64,000 nucleotides of DNA. It comes from Streptomyces tsukubensis. Its GTDB lineage: Bacteria; Actinomycetota; Actinomycetes; Streptomycetales; Streptomycetaceae. The notes beneath the pieces were generated by a model. It worked only from the letters and a program-made list of their open reading frames with translations. It did not search any database and had not been told where the DNA came from. The position numbers and the translations under genes were made by a program. Positions within the stretch are counted from its first letter, which is position 1, and each line of letters begins with the position of its first letter. Positions 19,514 through 27,634 of the stretch are shown piece by piece. The DNA is taken from contig NZ_CP045178.1 in NCBI RefSeq assembly GCF_009296025.1, forward strand, positions 5,766,001-5,830,000, read 5' to 3'.

Positions 19514-19564
19514 AAAACCCCGGAGAAGCCACGACGCCGCCCACAGCGTCGGGCTTCTCCGGGG
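19514..19564 (-). terminator. Terminator of the mycoredoxin gene
   Basis: A perfect 13-base stem (19518-19530 with 19552-19564) carries an inner 6-base stem CGACGC/GCGTCG. Read on the minus strand it is followed by TTTT, a textbook intrinsic terminator just after mrx1. Confidence 0.85.
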
Positions 19565-19591
19565 CACTCGGGCCGCGTACGCAGCAAAGGT

Positions 19592-19849
19592 TCAGGCAGC
19601 GCCAAGAGCCTGCTTGACCTGGGCGAGCGACGGGTTGGTCATCACGGACTCCGTGCCCGAGTCGGCGACCACCAGCAGTGTCGGAACTGTCTGGTTGCCG
19701 CCGTTGGCCTTCTCGACGAACTCGGCCGAGGCCGGGTCGTGCTCGATGTTGATCTCGTTGTACGCGATGCCCTCGCGGTCCATCTGGCCCTTCAGCCGGC
19801 GGCAGTAGCCGCACCATGTGGTGCTGTACATCGTCACAGTGCCCGGCAT
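19592..19849 (-). CDS. mrx1: Mycoredoxin (glutaredoxin-like, CGYC active site)
   Basis: The product has 85 residues, starting MPGTVTMYSTTWCGYC. The CxxC active site, the TVPTL cis-proline motif and the size match mycoredoxin-1, which uses mycothiol to reduce mixed disulfides in the actinobacterial cytoplasm. A longer upstream reading frame exists, but the ATG at 19849 gives the family length. A sigma-R type promoter lies 62-88 bases upstream and a terminator follows, so the gene is probably a single stress-induced unit. Its place next to nudC and uvrD2 matches mycobacteria. Confidence 0.93.
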   Translation of the reverse strand: MPGTVTMYSTTWCGYCRRLKGQMDREGIAYNEINIEHDPASAEFVEKANGGNQTVPTLLVVADSGTESVMTNPSLAQVKQALGAA

Positions 19850-19910
19850 GTCTCTCGTGCTCCTTCTCGCTCGGGGTGCGCCCTCGCAGGAGGCCGCCAC
19901 AGACATAAGG

Positions 19911-19937
19911 AACGCACACGGCGGGGAGGCCATTCCC
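19911..19937 (-). promoter_or_regulatory. Sigma-R type promoter of mrx1
   Basis: On the minus strand the sequence reads GGGAAT, 18 bases, then GTT, the exact consensus spacing for the thiol-stress sigma factor SigR. The start point would fall near 19905, leaving a leader of about 55 bases before the mrx1 ATG. The sigR gene itself lies in this window with the same promoter type. Confidence 0.82.
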
Positions 19938-20064
19938 ACCGGGGGCGGGCCGGGTCGCCGGGCGCGCGACCGGCCGCACCAAGGGGCGTCCCTCCCGGCA
20001 CCGCCCCTCCGCACGGGGACCTCCTGCGCCGCCCCCGTACGGTCACGTCACCCCGACCGCCCCG

Positions 20065-23000
20065 TCACCCCGGGAACATCTCCTCCGAGCAGCACGGTTC
20101 CCGTCGCAGCCGACGGCTCACATCGAGCCAGTCCGTGGCGTCGGCCGCCCGTGCGGCCTGTGTCGCCCCCGTGGCCCCGGCGGTCCTGAACGGGCCCACA
20201 AGCTCCTCCCGCCGGTGGACGATCCCGTCGCGCATCACCATGGACGTACGGACGAGATCGTCGAAGTCGCGGAACGGATCGCCGTCGATCATCGCGAGGT
20301 CGGCGAGCCTGCCCGGCTCCAGGGTGCCCAGGTCGTCCCCGACGCCGTGGAGCCTCGCCGGTACCGCCGTCGCCGTACACAGGGTCTGCGCCACGGAGAG
20401 ACCGCCGTACCGGTGCAGGGCGCGCAGCGCCAGGTGGAGATGGAGGCCGACAGGGGTCAGCGGCGCGTCGGTGCCGAGGGCGACCGTGCCGCCTTCACGC
20501 AGAACACGCCGGTAGACGGCGGTCTCCCGTTCGATGGCCAGCAGATCCCGCGCCGTGGGCGCGGTTCCCGCGGCCTGCTCCACGAGGGCCCTGTCCCAGG
20601 GCGGCATGAGCGTCGTCACCCGGGTGTCCCTGGCGAGCGAGGGATCGGCCCCGAGCAGGGCCCGAGCGCTGAACGGCGTGATGACCAGCGCGAAATCGCC
20701 ACCCTTGTAGGTCTCGTACACGTCCTGGTAGGCGTGGCCGCCGGCGGAGAGCGCACGCCCGTACTCGGAGCGCTGGGTGGCCTGAAGGTGGGTCGTCAGG
20801 TCCTGGCCTGTGTTGATCCCCGGTGACAGGAGATGGCTCCCCGAGAGGACCCCCAGCTTCTCGTGGGCCGTGCTTGCCGCCTCGCGCATGATCCAGGCCG
20901 GCGCCCGGACGTAGGTCTTGACGAAGTCGTAGTCCAGCTCGACGGCCCGCCGCAGCGACCGGGCGACGCCTTCCTCGGTCCTGTGCGCCCTGCCCATGCT
21001 GTAGGCGACCCTGGCCCCGTCGATCAGCTCGCCGGTCGCGAACAGACGCGGCCCCGTCATCAGACCGGCCGCCACGGACTCCCTGATGCGTACCGCCTCG
21101 TGGGCGAAGCCGCCGAGCGAGACGTTGGTGGTGATGCCGTAGGCCAGCATGAGCCCGCTCTGACGGCCGCCGTAGGTGTACTGCCACGGATGGGTGTGCG
21201 AGTCCCACAGCCCGGGAAGAACCGTGGACCGGGAGGCGTCGATCAGCCGCTCGCCGGAGTGTGCGGGCCCTGGCCTGTGCGGCTCCACGGCCGCGAGACG
21301 GTTACCGCTGATCACGAGGTCGACGTCGTGGCGGACCCGCTCACCCGTACCGTCCCAGAGCTGCCCCGCGTGCACCCGCGTGACATCGGAGCGAACGGGG
21401 AACCGGCGGCGGTAGGAGAGCTCGACGTGCACGGTGGTCCGTCCGCTCCCGTCCCTCCGTACGGTCCGCAGCCTCCCGCTGGACTCGTACAGCAGGCGGC
21501 CGGAATCGCCCGACCAGGACGGATGGTCGGCGGGCTCGTCCGTGATTCTGCGCGGCTCACCCGAGGGGGAGCCGTCGGGTGCGACCGGCATGACCCAGAG
21601 GGCGGACTCCATGACGAACGCCATGGCCGAGCCGTCCGGCGCCCATACGGGACCTGCGTTGCCGCGGTCGGAGAGCGAGGCGTGCGGCGCTGGCTGGTAG
21701 CCGCGCCACTTCCCCGTGGCCACCTCGACCACCCGGATGAGGTTGTAACCCTCACGAAAACGCTGGTTCAGACGGTTCCTGTCGCAGAAGGCGATGTACC
21801 TGCCGTCCGGCGACCAGCTCGGCCGTCCGGGGAGACCGTTCGCTCCCAGCGGGGTCACCACCGTCCTCTCCTGGCCGGTGGCGAGGTCACGGACGAGGAG
21901 GACGCCGGTGGGGTCCTGGCAGGCGAGCGTGGCGCCGTCGGGGGAGAGCACCGGATTCAGCCGCCCGCCCGGCGCGAGCAGCTCGTCCTTCCCGCCGCGC
22001 AGCCAGTGGCGACGTACGGCGATGAGCCCGGCGTCCCCCTCACCGCCTCCGTCGTTCCCGCGCCCGTCCCCGTCTTCGTTCGGGTGACCGTCGTACGAGT
22101 AGATGACGCTGCGGCCGTCAGGCGCCCAGGACGGCATCTGTACATAGGCCCACGGCTTCGCCCTGACGAGTCTCCGCGGTCGGCCACCGAGGGGCTGGAC
22201 CCACAGGGCGTTCAGCGCGACGAAGGCGACGGAGCGGCCGTCCGGCGACAGAACGGGAAGGTGGATGCCCCGGACCCGGCGGGCGGCGACGGAGTCGAAG
22301 TCGTACCGCTTGGCGCGGCGGGCGGGACGCGGCACGTCCAGCGCGGCCGTGAACGGCACGGTCTCGACATCACCCTCCGTTTTCGCCCTTCCCTTGTCAC
22401 CGCGTTCTGGGCGGCGTACCCGTACGTGGCCGTCCGAGACGTAGAACAACTCGCCGCTCTCGGCCCAGCACGGCGGGAGCGGCGAGACATCCTCGTCCTC
22501 GGCGGACACCGCCCTGCCGTCGACCATGAGCGTGGAATGCGTGATGCCGGCCCGAGCGGCCTGATCGGGCACGTGGACGTAGGCGGTCCTCCCGTCGGCG
22601 GCGACCGCTGGACAGACCAGAGAGCCCTCGTCGACGGTACGTTCCACGGTCACCGCGCCGCCCGTGGCGCTGACGGAGACGAGTGTTCTCCCGCCCTCGG
22701 CCCCCGCCCTGACAAAGACGATCCGGCCCTCGGGTGTCCACGCGGGGTCATAGTCCTCGACGCCCGGCTCGCCGGTGAGCCGGGTCAGCTCACCGGTGGC
22801 CACGTCGACCGTCCAGATCCTGTACGGGCTGCCGCCGACCGGGTCCCCACCGCGTTCCGAGGCGAACGCGATACGGGCCCCGTCCGGCGACCACGCCACG
22901 CCTCTGTCGTCCCAGGGGCCCGACGTGAGCTGCCGCAGCCCGGACCCGTCCCGCGCCATGAGCCACAGGTGGAATCCGCCTCCCCGGTACGCGCAGACAG

Positions 23001-23538
23001 CGATCCGTGAGCCGTCGGGCGACCAGGAAGGACGGGTCGGCTCAAGGTCAGGCGTGGTCAGCGCCGTGGCCTTCCCTCCTTCGCGCGGGAAGGACCACAG
23101 AACGCCCTGAACCTCGGCGACCAGCCCGCCGCCCACCGGGGAGACGGTGACGGAGGCGTTGGTGCCCGCCTTGAACGTGAGGGTCCTGGCGGGCTTGAGC
23201 TTTTCGGCCCCGGCGGTGCGTGCGGGGACCATCGGCACGGCGGCGGTACCCGCCGTGGGAAGCGGAAGGGACGCCAGCCCCACCCCCATCCCCGCCCCGG
23301 CCATGAGGAGGCCCCGTCGGGTCAGTGGCCCGGTAGGGCGCCGCTCGCGGGGCTGCCGAGGCTCAGGCTGTTCGTGGGGTGGCCGCGGCCCCCTGGATGC
23401 GGGTTGTGGAGTTTCATCGCGCGAATCTTCGAGAGGGTCCCCCCGCCGCTCCGCCTGCCCGTCCGCCTGTCGGCCCGCCCGCCGATCCGCCCGCCGGTCC
23501 ACGTGTTGATCCATGTGTCGGTCCATGTGTCGGTCCAC
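20065..23538 (-). CDS. Exported amidohydrolase with N-terminal beta-propeller (Tat signal)
   Basis: The product has about 1157 residues if GTG 23538 is used; two ATGs lie 12 and 24 bases inside, and the frame stays open further upstream through a DNA repeat. A charged Asp/Arg-rich leader is followed by the twin-arginine motif TRRGLLMAG. Many TolB/PD40-like propeller blades of the SPDG or APDG type follow (WSPDGSRIA, LSPDGRSVAF). The C-terminal third is a metal-dependent amidohydrolase with DSHTHPW, SGSHLL, LGTDAPLTP and an ending of the LEPGRLADLAMIDGDP type. Proteins of this build are predicted periplasmic or extracellular hydrolases of peptides or cyclic amides; the substrate is unknown. 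The n-region before the twin arginines is about 73 residues, unusually long. Confidence 0.8.
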   Translation of the reverse strand: MDRHMDRHMDQHVDRRADRRAGRQADGQAERRGDPLEDSRDETPQPASRGPRPPHEQPEPRQPRERRPTGPLTRRGLLMAGAGMGVGLASLPLPTAGTAAVPMVPARTAGAEKLKPARTLTFKAGTNASVTVSPVGGGLVAEVQGVLWSFPREGGKATALTTPDLEPTRPSWSPDGSRIAVCAYRGGGFHLWLMARDGSGLRQLTSGPWDDRGVAWSPDGARIAFASERGGDPVGGSPYRIWTVDVATGELTRLTGEPGVEDYDPAWTPEGRIVFVRAGAEGGRTLVSVSATGGAVTVERTVDEGSLVCPAVAADGRTAYVHVPDQAARAGITHSTLMVDGRAVSAEDEDVSPLPPCWAESGELFYVSDGHVRVRRPERGDKGRAKTEGDVETVPFTAALDVPRPARRAKRYDFDSVAARRVRGIHLPVLSPDGRSVAFVALNALWVQPLGGRPRRLVRAKPWAYVQMPSWAPDGRSVIYSYDGHPNEDGDGRGNDGGGEGDAGLIAVRRHWLRGGKDELLAPGGRLNPVLSPDGATLACQDPTGVLLVRDLATGQERTVVTPLGANGLPGRPSWSPDGRYIAFCDRNRLNQRFREGYNLIRVVEVATGKWRGYQPAPHASLSDRGNAGPVWAPDGSAMAFVMESALWVMPVAPDGSPSGEPRRITDEPADHPSWSGDSGRLLYESSGRLRTVRRDGSGRTTVHVELSYRRRFPVRSDVTRVHAGQLWDGTGERVRHDVDLVISGNRLAAVEPHRPGPAHSGERLIDASRSTVLPGLWDSHTHPWQYTYGGRQSGLMLAYGITTNVSLGGFAHEAVRIRESVAAGLMTGPRLFATGELIDGARVAYSMGRAHRTEEGVARSLRRAVELDYDFVKTYVRAPAWIMREAASTAHEKLGVLSGSHLLSPGINTGQDLTTHLQATQRSEYGRALSAGGHAYQDVYETYKGGDFALVITPFSARALLGADPSLARDTRVTTLMPPWDRALVEQAAGTAPTARDLLAIERETAVYRRVLREGGTVALGTDAPLTPVGLHLHLALRALHRYGGLSVAQTLCTATAVPARLHGVGDDLGTLEPGRLADLAMIDGDPFRDFDDLVRTSMVMRDGIVHRREELVGPFRTAGATGATQAARAADATDWLDVSRRLRREPCCSEEMFPG

Positions 23539-23874
23539 GGAAGAAACATAGGCCGCTTCAAGTGTCGGTTGCGGCTCATCGGCCTTACCGGCCACGCCAG
23601 TTGCCTCGGCCGAACCCGTCACGTCGGCGTCGCCCGTCACAGTCCCCAGGGCGGGCTGTGACGGGCCCGCGCCACGCGGTGACCTGTCCGTAGGTGCCAG
23701 GTGCCAGGTGCCAGGTGCCAGGTGCCAGGTGCCAGGTGCCAGGTGCCAGGTGCCACGTGCCACGTGCCAGGTCAGGCATCAGGCGTCGTGATGCGGTCAC
23801 AATTCATATGACAGGTCGGCCTCACCTGTGGACAACCGGCGCTGCCGTCCCCGGCGACCTGGCAGCATGGCGGG
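23539..23874. other. Divergent intergenic region with minisatellite
   Basis: These 336 bases separate the amidohydrolase from uvrD2. The main content is the heptamer array at 23692-23768. An AT-richer patch CACAATTCATATGACA at about 23799-23814 may belong to a promoter, but no clear -35/-10 pair was recognised. Confidence 0.5.
23692..23768. repeat. Eleven-copy 7-base tandem repeat
   Basis: Nine exact copies of AGGTGCC are followed by two copies of ACGTGCC. On the minus strand three units encode the heptapeptide GTWHLAP in an open frame, but this frame is probably not translated because it precedes any plausible start of the amidohydrolase. Confidence 0.95.
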
Positions 23875-26088
23875 GTGACACCAGCAACGCACTCCACACT
23901 GTTCCCTCAGGTTCCCGACTCCGCGGACGCGGTGCTCGACGGGCTCGACCCCGAGCAGCGCGAAGTGGCCGAAACTCTTCAGGGGCCGGTGTGTGTGCTG
24001 GCCGGAGCGGGGACGGGCAAGACCAGGGCGATCACTCACCGGATCGCCTACGGGGTGCGGAGAGGGGACTTCCAGGCCACCACTGTCCTGGCGGTGACCT
24101 TCACCAATCGCGCGGCGGGGGAGATGCGGGGCAGGCTGCGCGAACTCGGCGCCCACGGCGTCCAGGCGAGAACCTTCCACTCCGCGGCCCTTCGCCAGCT
24201 CCAGTTCTTCTGGCCGAAAGCCGTCGGCGGCGACCTGCCCCGGCTCGTCGAACGCAAGGTGCAGCTCGTGGCGGACGCGGCCGCCCGCTGTCACGTCCGC
24301 CTCGACCGGGGCGAGCTGCGGGACGTGACCGGAGAGATCGAATGGGCCAAGGTCACCCAGACCGTCCCCTCCGACTACGCGGCAGCGGTGGCCAAGGCCG
24401 CACGGACACCCCCCAGGGACCCGGCGGAGACGGCACAGATCTACGGGCTGTACGAACAGCTCAAACGTGAACGCTCCGTCATCGACTTCGAGGACGTGCT
24501 GCTGCTCACCGTCGGCATCCTCCAGGACCGCCACGACATCGCCGACCAGGTGCGCGCCCAGTACAAACACTTCGTTGTCGACGAGTACCAGGACGTCAGC
24601 CCCCTCCAGCAGCGGCTGCTCGAACTGTGGCTGGGCGACCGGGAGAACCTGTGCGTGGTGGGCGACGCCAGCCAGACGATCTACTCCTTCACCGGGGCCA
24701 CCCCCGACCACCTGCTGAACTTCCGCACACGTCACCCGCAGGCCAAGATCGTCAAGCTGGTCAGGGACTACCGCTCGACCCCCCAGATCGTGCACCTGGC
24801 CAACGGACTGCTCTCCCACGCCTCGGGACGGGCCGCCGAGCACCGTCTCGAACTGGTCTCCCAGCGCGAGAAGGGTCCCGAGGCGGTTTACGCGGAGTAC
24901 GCGGACGAACCCGCTGAGGCGGATGGCGCGGCCCGGCGCATCCGCGAGCTGACCGAGGCGGGCACCCTCGCGGGGAACATCGCGGTCCTCTTCCGTACCA
25001 ACGGACAGTCCGAGCTGTACGAGCAGGCCCTCGCCGACGCCGGCATCCCGTACCAGTTGCGGGGGGCCGAGCGGTTCTTCGAACGCAGGGAGGTGCTTGA
25101 GGCGCATGCCGCCCTGCGGGGGGCCGCCCGGTTCGGGGGCAACGACCCGCTCCTCGACGACACCGTCGACATCCCCTCTCAGGTGCGCGCGGTTCTGTCC
25201 ACGAAGGGCTGGACGAGCCGTCCTCCCGCCGGCTCGGGGGCCACCCGGGACCGGTGGGAATCGCTCGCTTCGCTGGTGAGGCTCGCTGAGGACTTCGCAC
25301 AGGCCCACCCGGCAGCCACCCTCGGGGACCTCATCACCGAGTTGGACGAGCGGAAGGCCACCCAGCACGCCCCCGCGGTCGAAGGAGTCACCCTCGCCTC
25401 CCTGCACGCGGCGAAGGGGCTGGAGTGGGACGCGGTCTTCCTGGTCGGCCTGGCCGAGGGCATGATGCCCATCACCTACGCCAAGACCGACGAACAGTTG
25501 GAGGAGGAGCGTCGCCTCCTCTACGTGGGTGTCACCCGGGCCCGGGTCCACCTCTCCCTCTCCTGGGCGCTCGCACGTTCGCCGGGGGGCTGGTCGGGCA
25601 GGCGCCCCAGCCGGTTCCTGCAAGGACTGCGGCCTGGTTCGGGCACCACGCCGACGCGGCCCCGCGCTCCGGGAGCGGCGGGCGCGACAGGCGGGCCGGG
25701 TGCGAGCACCCGCACCTCGCCGACCGAGGCCGCGGGCGGCAGCAGAGTGCGGCGTGGCCCTGCGCGGTGCAGGGTCTGCGGCCGGACCCTGACCGACGCG
25801 GGCGAGATGAAACTGATGCGCTGCGAGGACTGCCCCTCCGACATGGACGAGGGCGTCTACGAACGGCTCCGGGACTGGCGGGGCGTACGCGCCCGCGAGA
25901 TGGGCCAGCCCGACTACTGCGTCTTCACCGACAAGACGCTCGTCGCCATCGCGGAGACCGTCCCCGACAGCGAGGCCGGCCTGTCGCGGATCCCCGGCGT
26001 CGGCATGCGGAAGTTTCGCCGCTTCGGAGCCGACGTACTGGCCATCTGCGCAGGTGAAGAGCGTGCGCGAGGCGAGGATGAGGGCTGA
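23875..26088 (+). CDS. uvrD2: UvrD2-type DNA helicase with zinc motif and HRDC domain
   Basis: The product has 737 residues from GTG 23875. The superfamily 1 motifs are complete: AGAGTGKTRA, AVTFTNRAAGEM, VVDEYQDV, GDASQTIYSFTGA, LHAAKGLEWDAV and LYVGVTRARVHL. The C-terminus has a four-cysteine motif (CRVCG and CEDCP) and then an HRDC domain ending in RIPGVGMRKFRRFGADVL, the layout of mycobacterial UvrD2. It is a 3'-5' helicase acting in repair; in mycobacteria it is essential. The stop is followed within about 15 bases by the whiB7 promoter elements, so the whiB7 leader begins immediately downstream. Confidence 0.93.
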   Translation: MTPATHSTLFPQVPDSADAVLDGLDPEQREVAETLQGPVCVLAGAGTGKTRAITHRIAYGVRRGDFQATTVLAVTFTNRAAGEMRGRLRELGAHGVQARTFHSAALRQLQFFWPKAVGGDLPRLVERKVQLVADAAARCHVRLDRGELRDVTGEIEWAKVTQTVPSDYAAAVAKAARTPPRDPAETAQIYGLYEQLKRERSVIDFEDVLLLTVGILQDRHDIADQVRAQYKHFVVDEYQDVSPLQQRLLELWLGDRENLCVVGDASQTIYSFTGATPDHLLNFRTRHPQAKIVKLVRDYRSTPQIVHLANGLLSHASGRAAEHRLELVSQREKGPEAVYAEYADEPAEADGAARRIRELTEAGTLAGNIAVLFRTNGQSELYEQALADAGIPYQLRGAERFFERREVLEAHAALRGAARFGGNDPLLDDTVDIPSQVRAVLSTKGWTSRPPAGSGATRDRWESLASLVRLAEDFAQAHPAATLGDLITELDERKATQHAPAVEGVTLASLHAAKGLEWDAVFLVGLAEGMMPITYAKTDEQLEEERRLLYVGVTRARVHLSLSWALARSPGGWSGRRPSRFLQGLRPGSGTTPTRPRAPGAAGATGGPGASTRTSPTEAAGGSRVRRGPARCRVCGRTLTDAGEMKLMRCEDCPSDMDEGVYERLRDWRGVRAREMGQPDYCVFTDKTLVAIAETVPDSEAGLSRIPGVGMRKFRRFGADVLAICAGEERARGEDEG

Positions 26089-26100
26089 GCGAAACTCGTG

Positions 26101-26141
26101 CAAAAAATAGTTTGCGCATGCCCCAGGAATCCCCATAGGTT
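26101..26141 (+). promoter_or_regulatory. WhiB7-type promoter of the whiB7 leader
   Basis: The AT-rich run CAAAAAATAG (26101-26110) sits directly before a -35 TTGCGC (26112-26117). An 18-base spacer leads to a -10 TAGGTT (26136-26141). WhiB7-dependent promoters are known for an AT-rich element immediately upstream of the -35, read by the AT-hook of WhiB7 bound to the principal sigma factor. This suggests autoregulation with a start near 26148 and a leader of about 610 bases. A TTGACA at 26193-26198 could be a second, weaker promoter. Confidence 0.75.
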
Positions 26142-26262
26142 CTTAGCTACAGGAACGGGCGGCTTCTCCGAAGCCCCCCTTCCGTGCTGTACTTGACACA
26201 ACAGACCGCAGGACAGGGTTGTCGACCCCGTCCGCCCGAGACGCCGAGAGGAGGCGATTCCA

Positions 26263-26586
26263 GTGATCAGCATCACGGTGAACACCAGCAAAGTGACCGA
26301 TCTCTCGGTCGTCGCCACCTGCCTGCTCGGTAACTCGGTCCTGGGGACCGGTATGTCCGGCGTCTCCGCCGAACGCTCCGTTTCCCTGCTGCCTCTGTCC
26401 GGAGTCTCGATTCCGGAGCGCGAGGAGCGACCCAATAAGGCACCGGAGGCAGCAGTAGCAGCGGCACAGGCTCAGGCCTATGCCTTTGCGGCAGCCGGTG
26501 CCGGGGCGAAGAAGCAGACCAAGCACAACCAGCACCACACGATGTGGGCCTTCCGTGGGCTCGAACCCTGGAGCGATCCAGCCTGA
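26263..26586 (+). CDS. Leader ORF upstream of whiB7
   Basis: This 107-codon frame starts at GTG 26263 with a strong ribosome site GAGAGGAGG eight bases upstream. The product begins MISITVNTSK, has an Ala/Gln-rich middle and ends MWAFRGLEPWSDPA. I recognise no domain. Its stop lies 24 bases before the hairpin at 26611, and its last codons contain one arm of a possible antiterminator. whiB7/wblC genes are known to be controlled by translation of an upstream ORF and premature termination, and this ORF fits that role. A perfect small hairpin (GGCTTC-TCC-GAAGCC, 26161-26175) lies earlier in the leader. The peptide may also have a function of its own; the sequence does not decide. Confidence 0.7.
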   Translation: MISITVNTSKVTDLSVVATCLLGNSVLGTGMSGVSAERSVSLLPLSGVSIPEREERPNKAPEAAVAAAQAQAYAFAAAGAGAKKQTKHNQHHTMWAFRGLEPWSDPA

Positions 26587-26610
26587 TCAAGGATTAGGCA
26601 GGCGCCTTCA

Positions 26611-26652
26611 GGGCCGCGGAACCCCACCCGGGATCCGCGGCCCTTTTGTTTT
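26611..26652 (+). terminator. Transcription attenuator in the whiB7 leader
   Basis: GGGCCGCGGA (26611-26620) pairs perfectly with TCCGCGGCCC (26634-26643) and is followed by TTTTGTTTT. It sits between the leader ORF and whiB7. A competing pairing is possible between TTCCGTGG (26551-26558, inside the leader ORF) and CCGCGGAA (26614-26621), eight pairs with one G-U, which would take up the 5' arm and prevent termination. Confidence 0.85.
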
Positions 26653-26759
26653 GTCCTCCATCAGGGGACGGAGCGCGAAGACGCCGTGGGGACAACAGGA
26701 CAGGTACCAGCCGACCACCGACCGATCCGGCCGGAATGACCAGACGAGGAAGACATCCC

Positions 26760-27122
26760 GTGCAACTGAACACGCACGCCCCGTCCGTACCGCCTTCAGA
26801 GACCAACCCGCCGCCCACGGAGGACACCGCCTTGACCCCGCTCACGCCACTCACCGCTCTCGACGACGCCATCGAGAACCTGGGCGTACCCGTTCCCTGC
26901 CGCGCCTACGACCCGGAGGTCTTCTTCGCCGAGTCGCCGGCGGATGTCGAGTACGCCAAGTCGCTCTGCCGCACCTGCCCGCTGATGGAAGCCTGCCTGG
27001 CCGGCGCCAAGGAACGGCGCGAGCCGTGGGGCGTCTGGGGCGGCGAACTCTTCGTCCAGGGCGTTGTCGTGGCCAGGAAGCGGCCGCGTGGCCGCCCGCG
27101 CAAGAACCCGGTCACGGCATGA
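26760..27122 (+). CDS. whiB7: WhiB7/WblC transcription factor
   Basis: The product has 120 residues from GTG 26760, with GAGGA nine bases upstream; an in-frame ATG at 26736 lacks a suitable site. Four cysteines (47, 70, 73, 79) in the CxxC arrangement of WhiB proteins bind a 4Fe-4S cluster. WGVWGGE follows, and the C-terminus carries the AT-hook RGRPRK (110-115), which sets WhiB7/WblC apart from other WhiB proteins. WhiB7 binds region 4 of the principal sigma factor and activates intrinsic antibiotic-resistance genes, including itself. Expression is probably governed by the promoter and attenuator upstream. The stop overlaps the next start as ATGA. Confidence 0.95.
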   Translation: MQLNTHAPSVPPSETNPPPTEDTALTPLTPLTALDDAIENLGVPVPCRAYDPEVFFAESPADVEYAKSLCRTCPLMEACLAGAKERREPWGVWGGELFVQGVVVARKRPRGRPRKNPVTA

Positions 27123-27439
27123 ACATCCTCGGAACGATCGATCGCCCCCACACGCACGACCCCCAGAAGCAGGCCCCCATGCAGCCTTCTCCCCGCGAGT
27201 CCACGGGACTCGTGACCTCAGAGACCACCACCGACGTGAGCGCCACCTGCCAGAACAGGACCCGAGAGATGCAACTCATCCCAGAAGCCATGGCCCGCGC
27301 GCATATCGACGAACGACTGCGGCAGGCGGAGGCCGAACGGCCGGCCCTCAGACTGATGGCCGCCCGCCGGATGCAGCGACGTGCCGAGCGCGCGTCGATG
27401 CGGGCGCGGCGCGCGCTCGCCGTAGCCGTCATGCAGTAG
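27119..27439 (+). CDS. Small basic protein coupled to whiB7, unknown function
   Basis: The frame overlaps the whiB7 stop by ATGA and gives 106 residues if read from there. The first half is low-complexity; the second half, from an internal ATG at 27269, reads as an Arg/Ala-rich amphipathic helix (for example HIDERLRQAEAERPALRL and ERASMRARRAL). The true start may be 27119, 27181 or 27269. I recognise no family. The overlap suggests translational coupling and therefore co-induction with whiB7 when the attenuator is open. A strong terminator follows at 27505. Confidence 0.6.
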   Translation: MNILGTIDRPHTHDPQKQAPMQPSPRESTGLVTSETTTDVSATCQNRTREMQLIPEAMARAHIDERLRQAEAERPALRLMAARRMQRRAERASMRARRALAVAVMQ

Positions 27440-27504
27440 TAGCCGGTAGGCGCCAGTAGAGCATGCGGTAAGAGGCACGCCACTCACGCGCGACGACACC
27501 CTCC

Positions 27505-27530
27505 GGGGGTCGGCCACCGGGCCGACCCCC
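27505..27530 (+). terminator. Terminator of the whiB7 unit
   Basis: An 11-base stem GGGGGTCGGCC/GGCCGACCCCC closes on the loop ACCG and is followed by GGTTTCTGTG. It also lies downstream of the convergent kinase gene and could serve both. Confidence 0.8.
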
Positions 27531-27634
27531 GGTTTCTGTGCCCGTACGTCCGTCTCCGTACGTCCGTGCCCGCGCGGGTGGCTCCCTGGGAGCGCACCGG
27601 TCCGGCATCGCCGGAATCAGCGGGCGAACCGCCG

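Noticed and set aside
23692..23763. Start of the amidohydrolase within the heptamer repeat (GTG 23763)
   Set aside because: No ribosome site is present, and it would add ~75 residues of repeat and low-complexity sequence before an already long Tat n-region.
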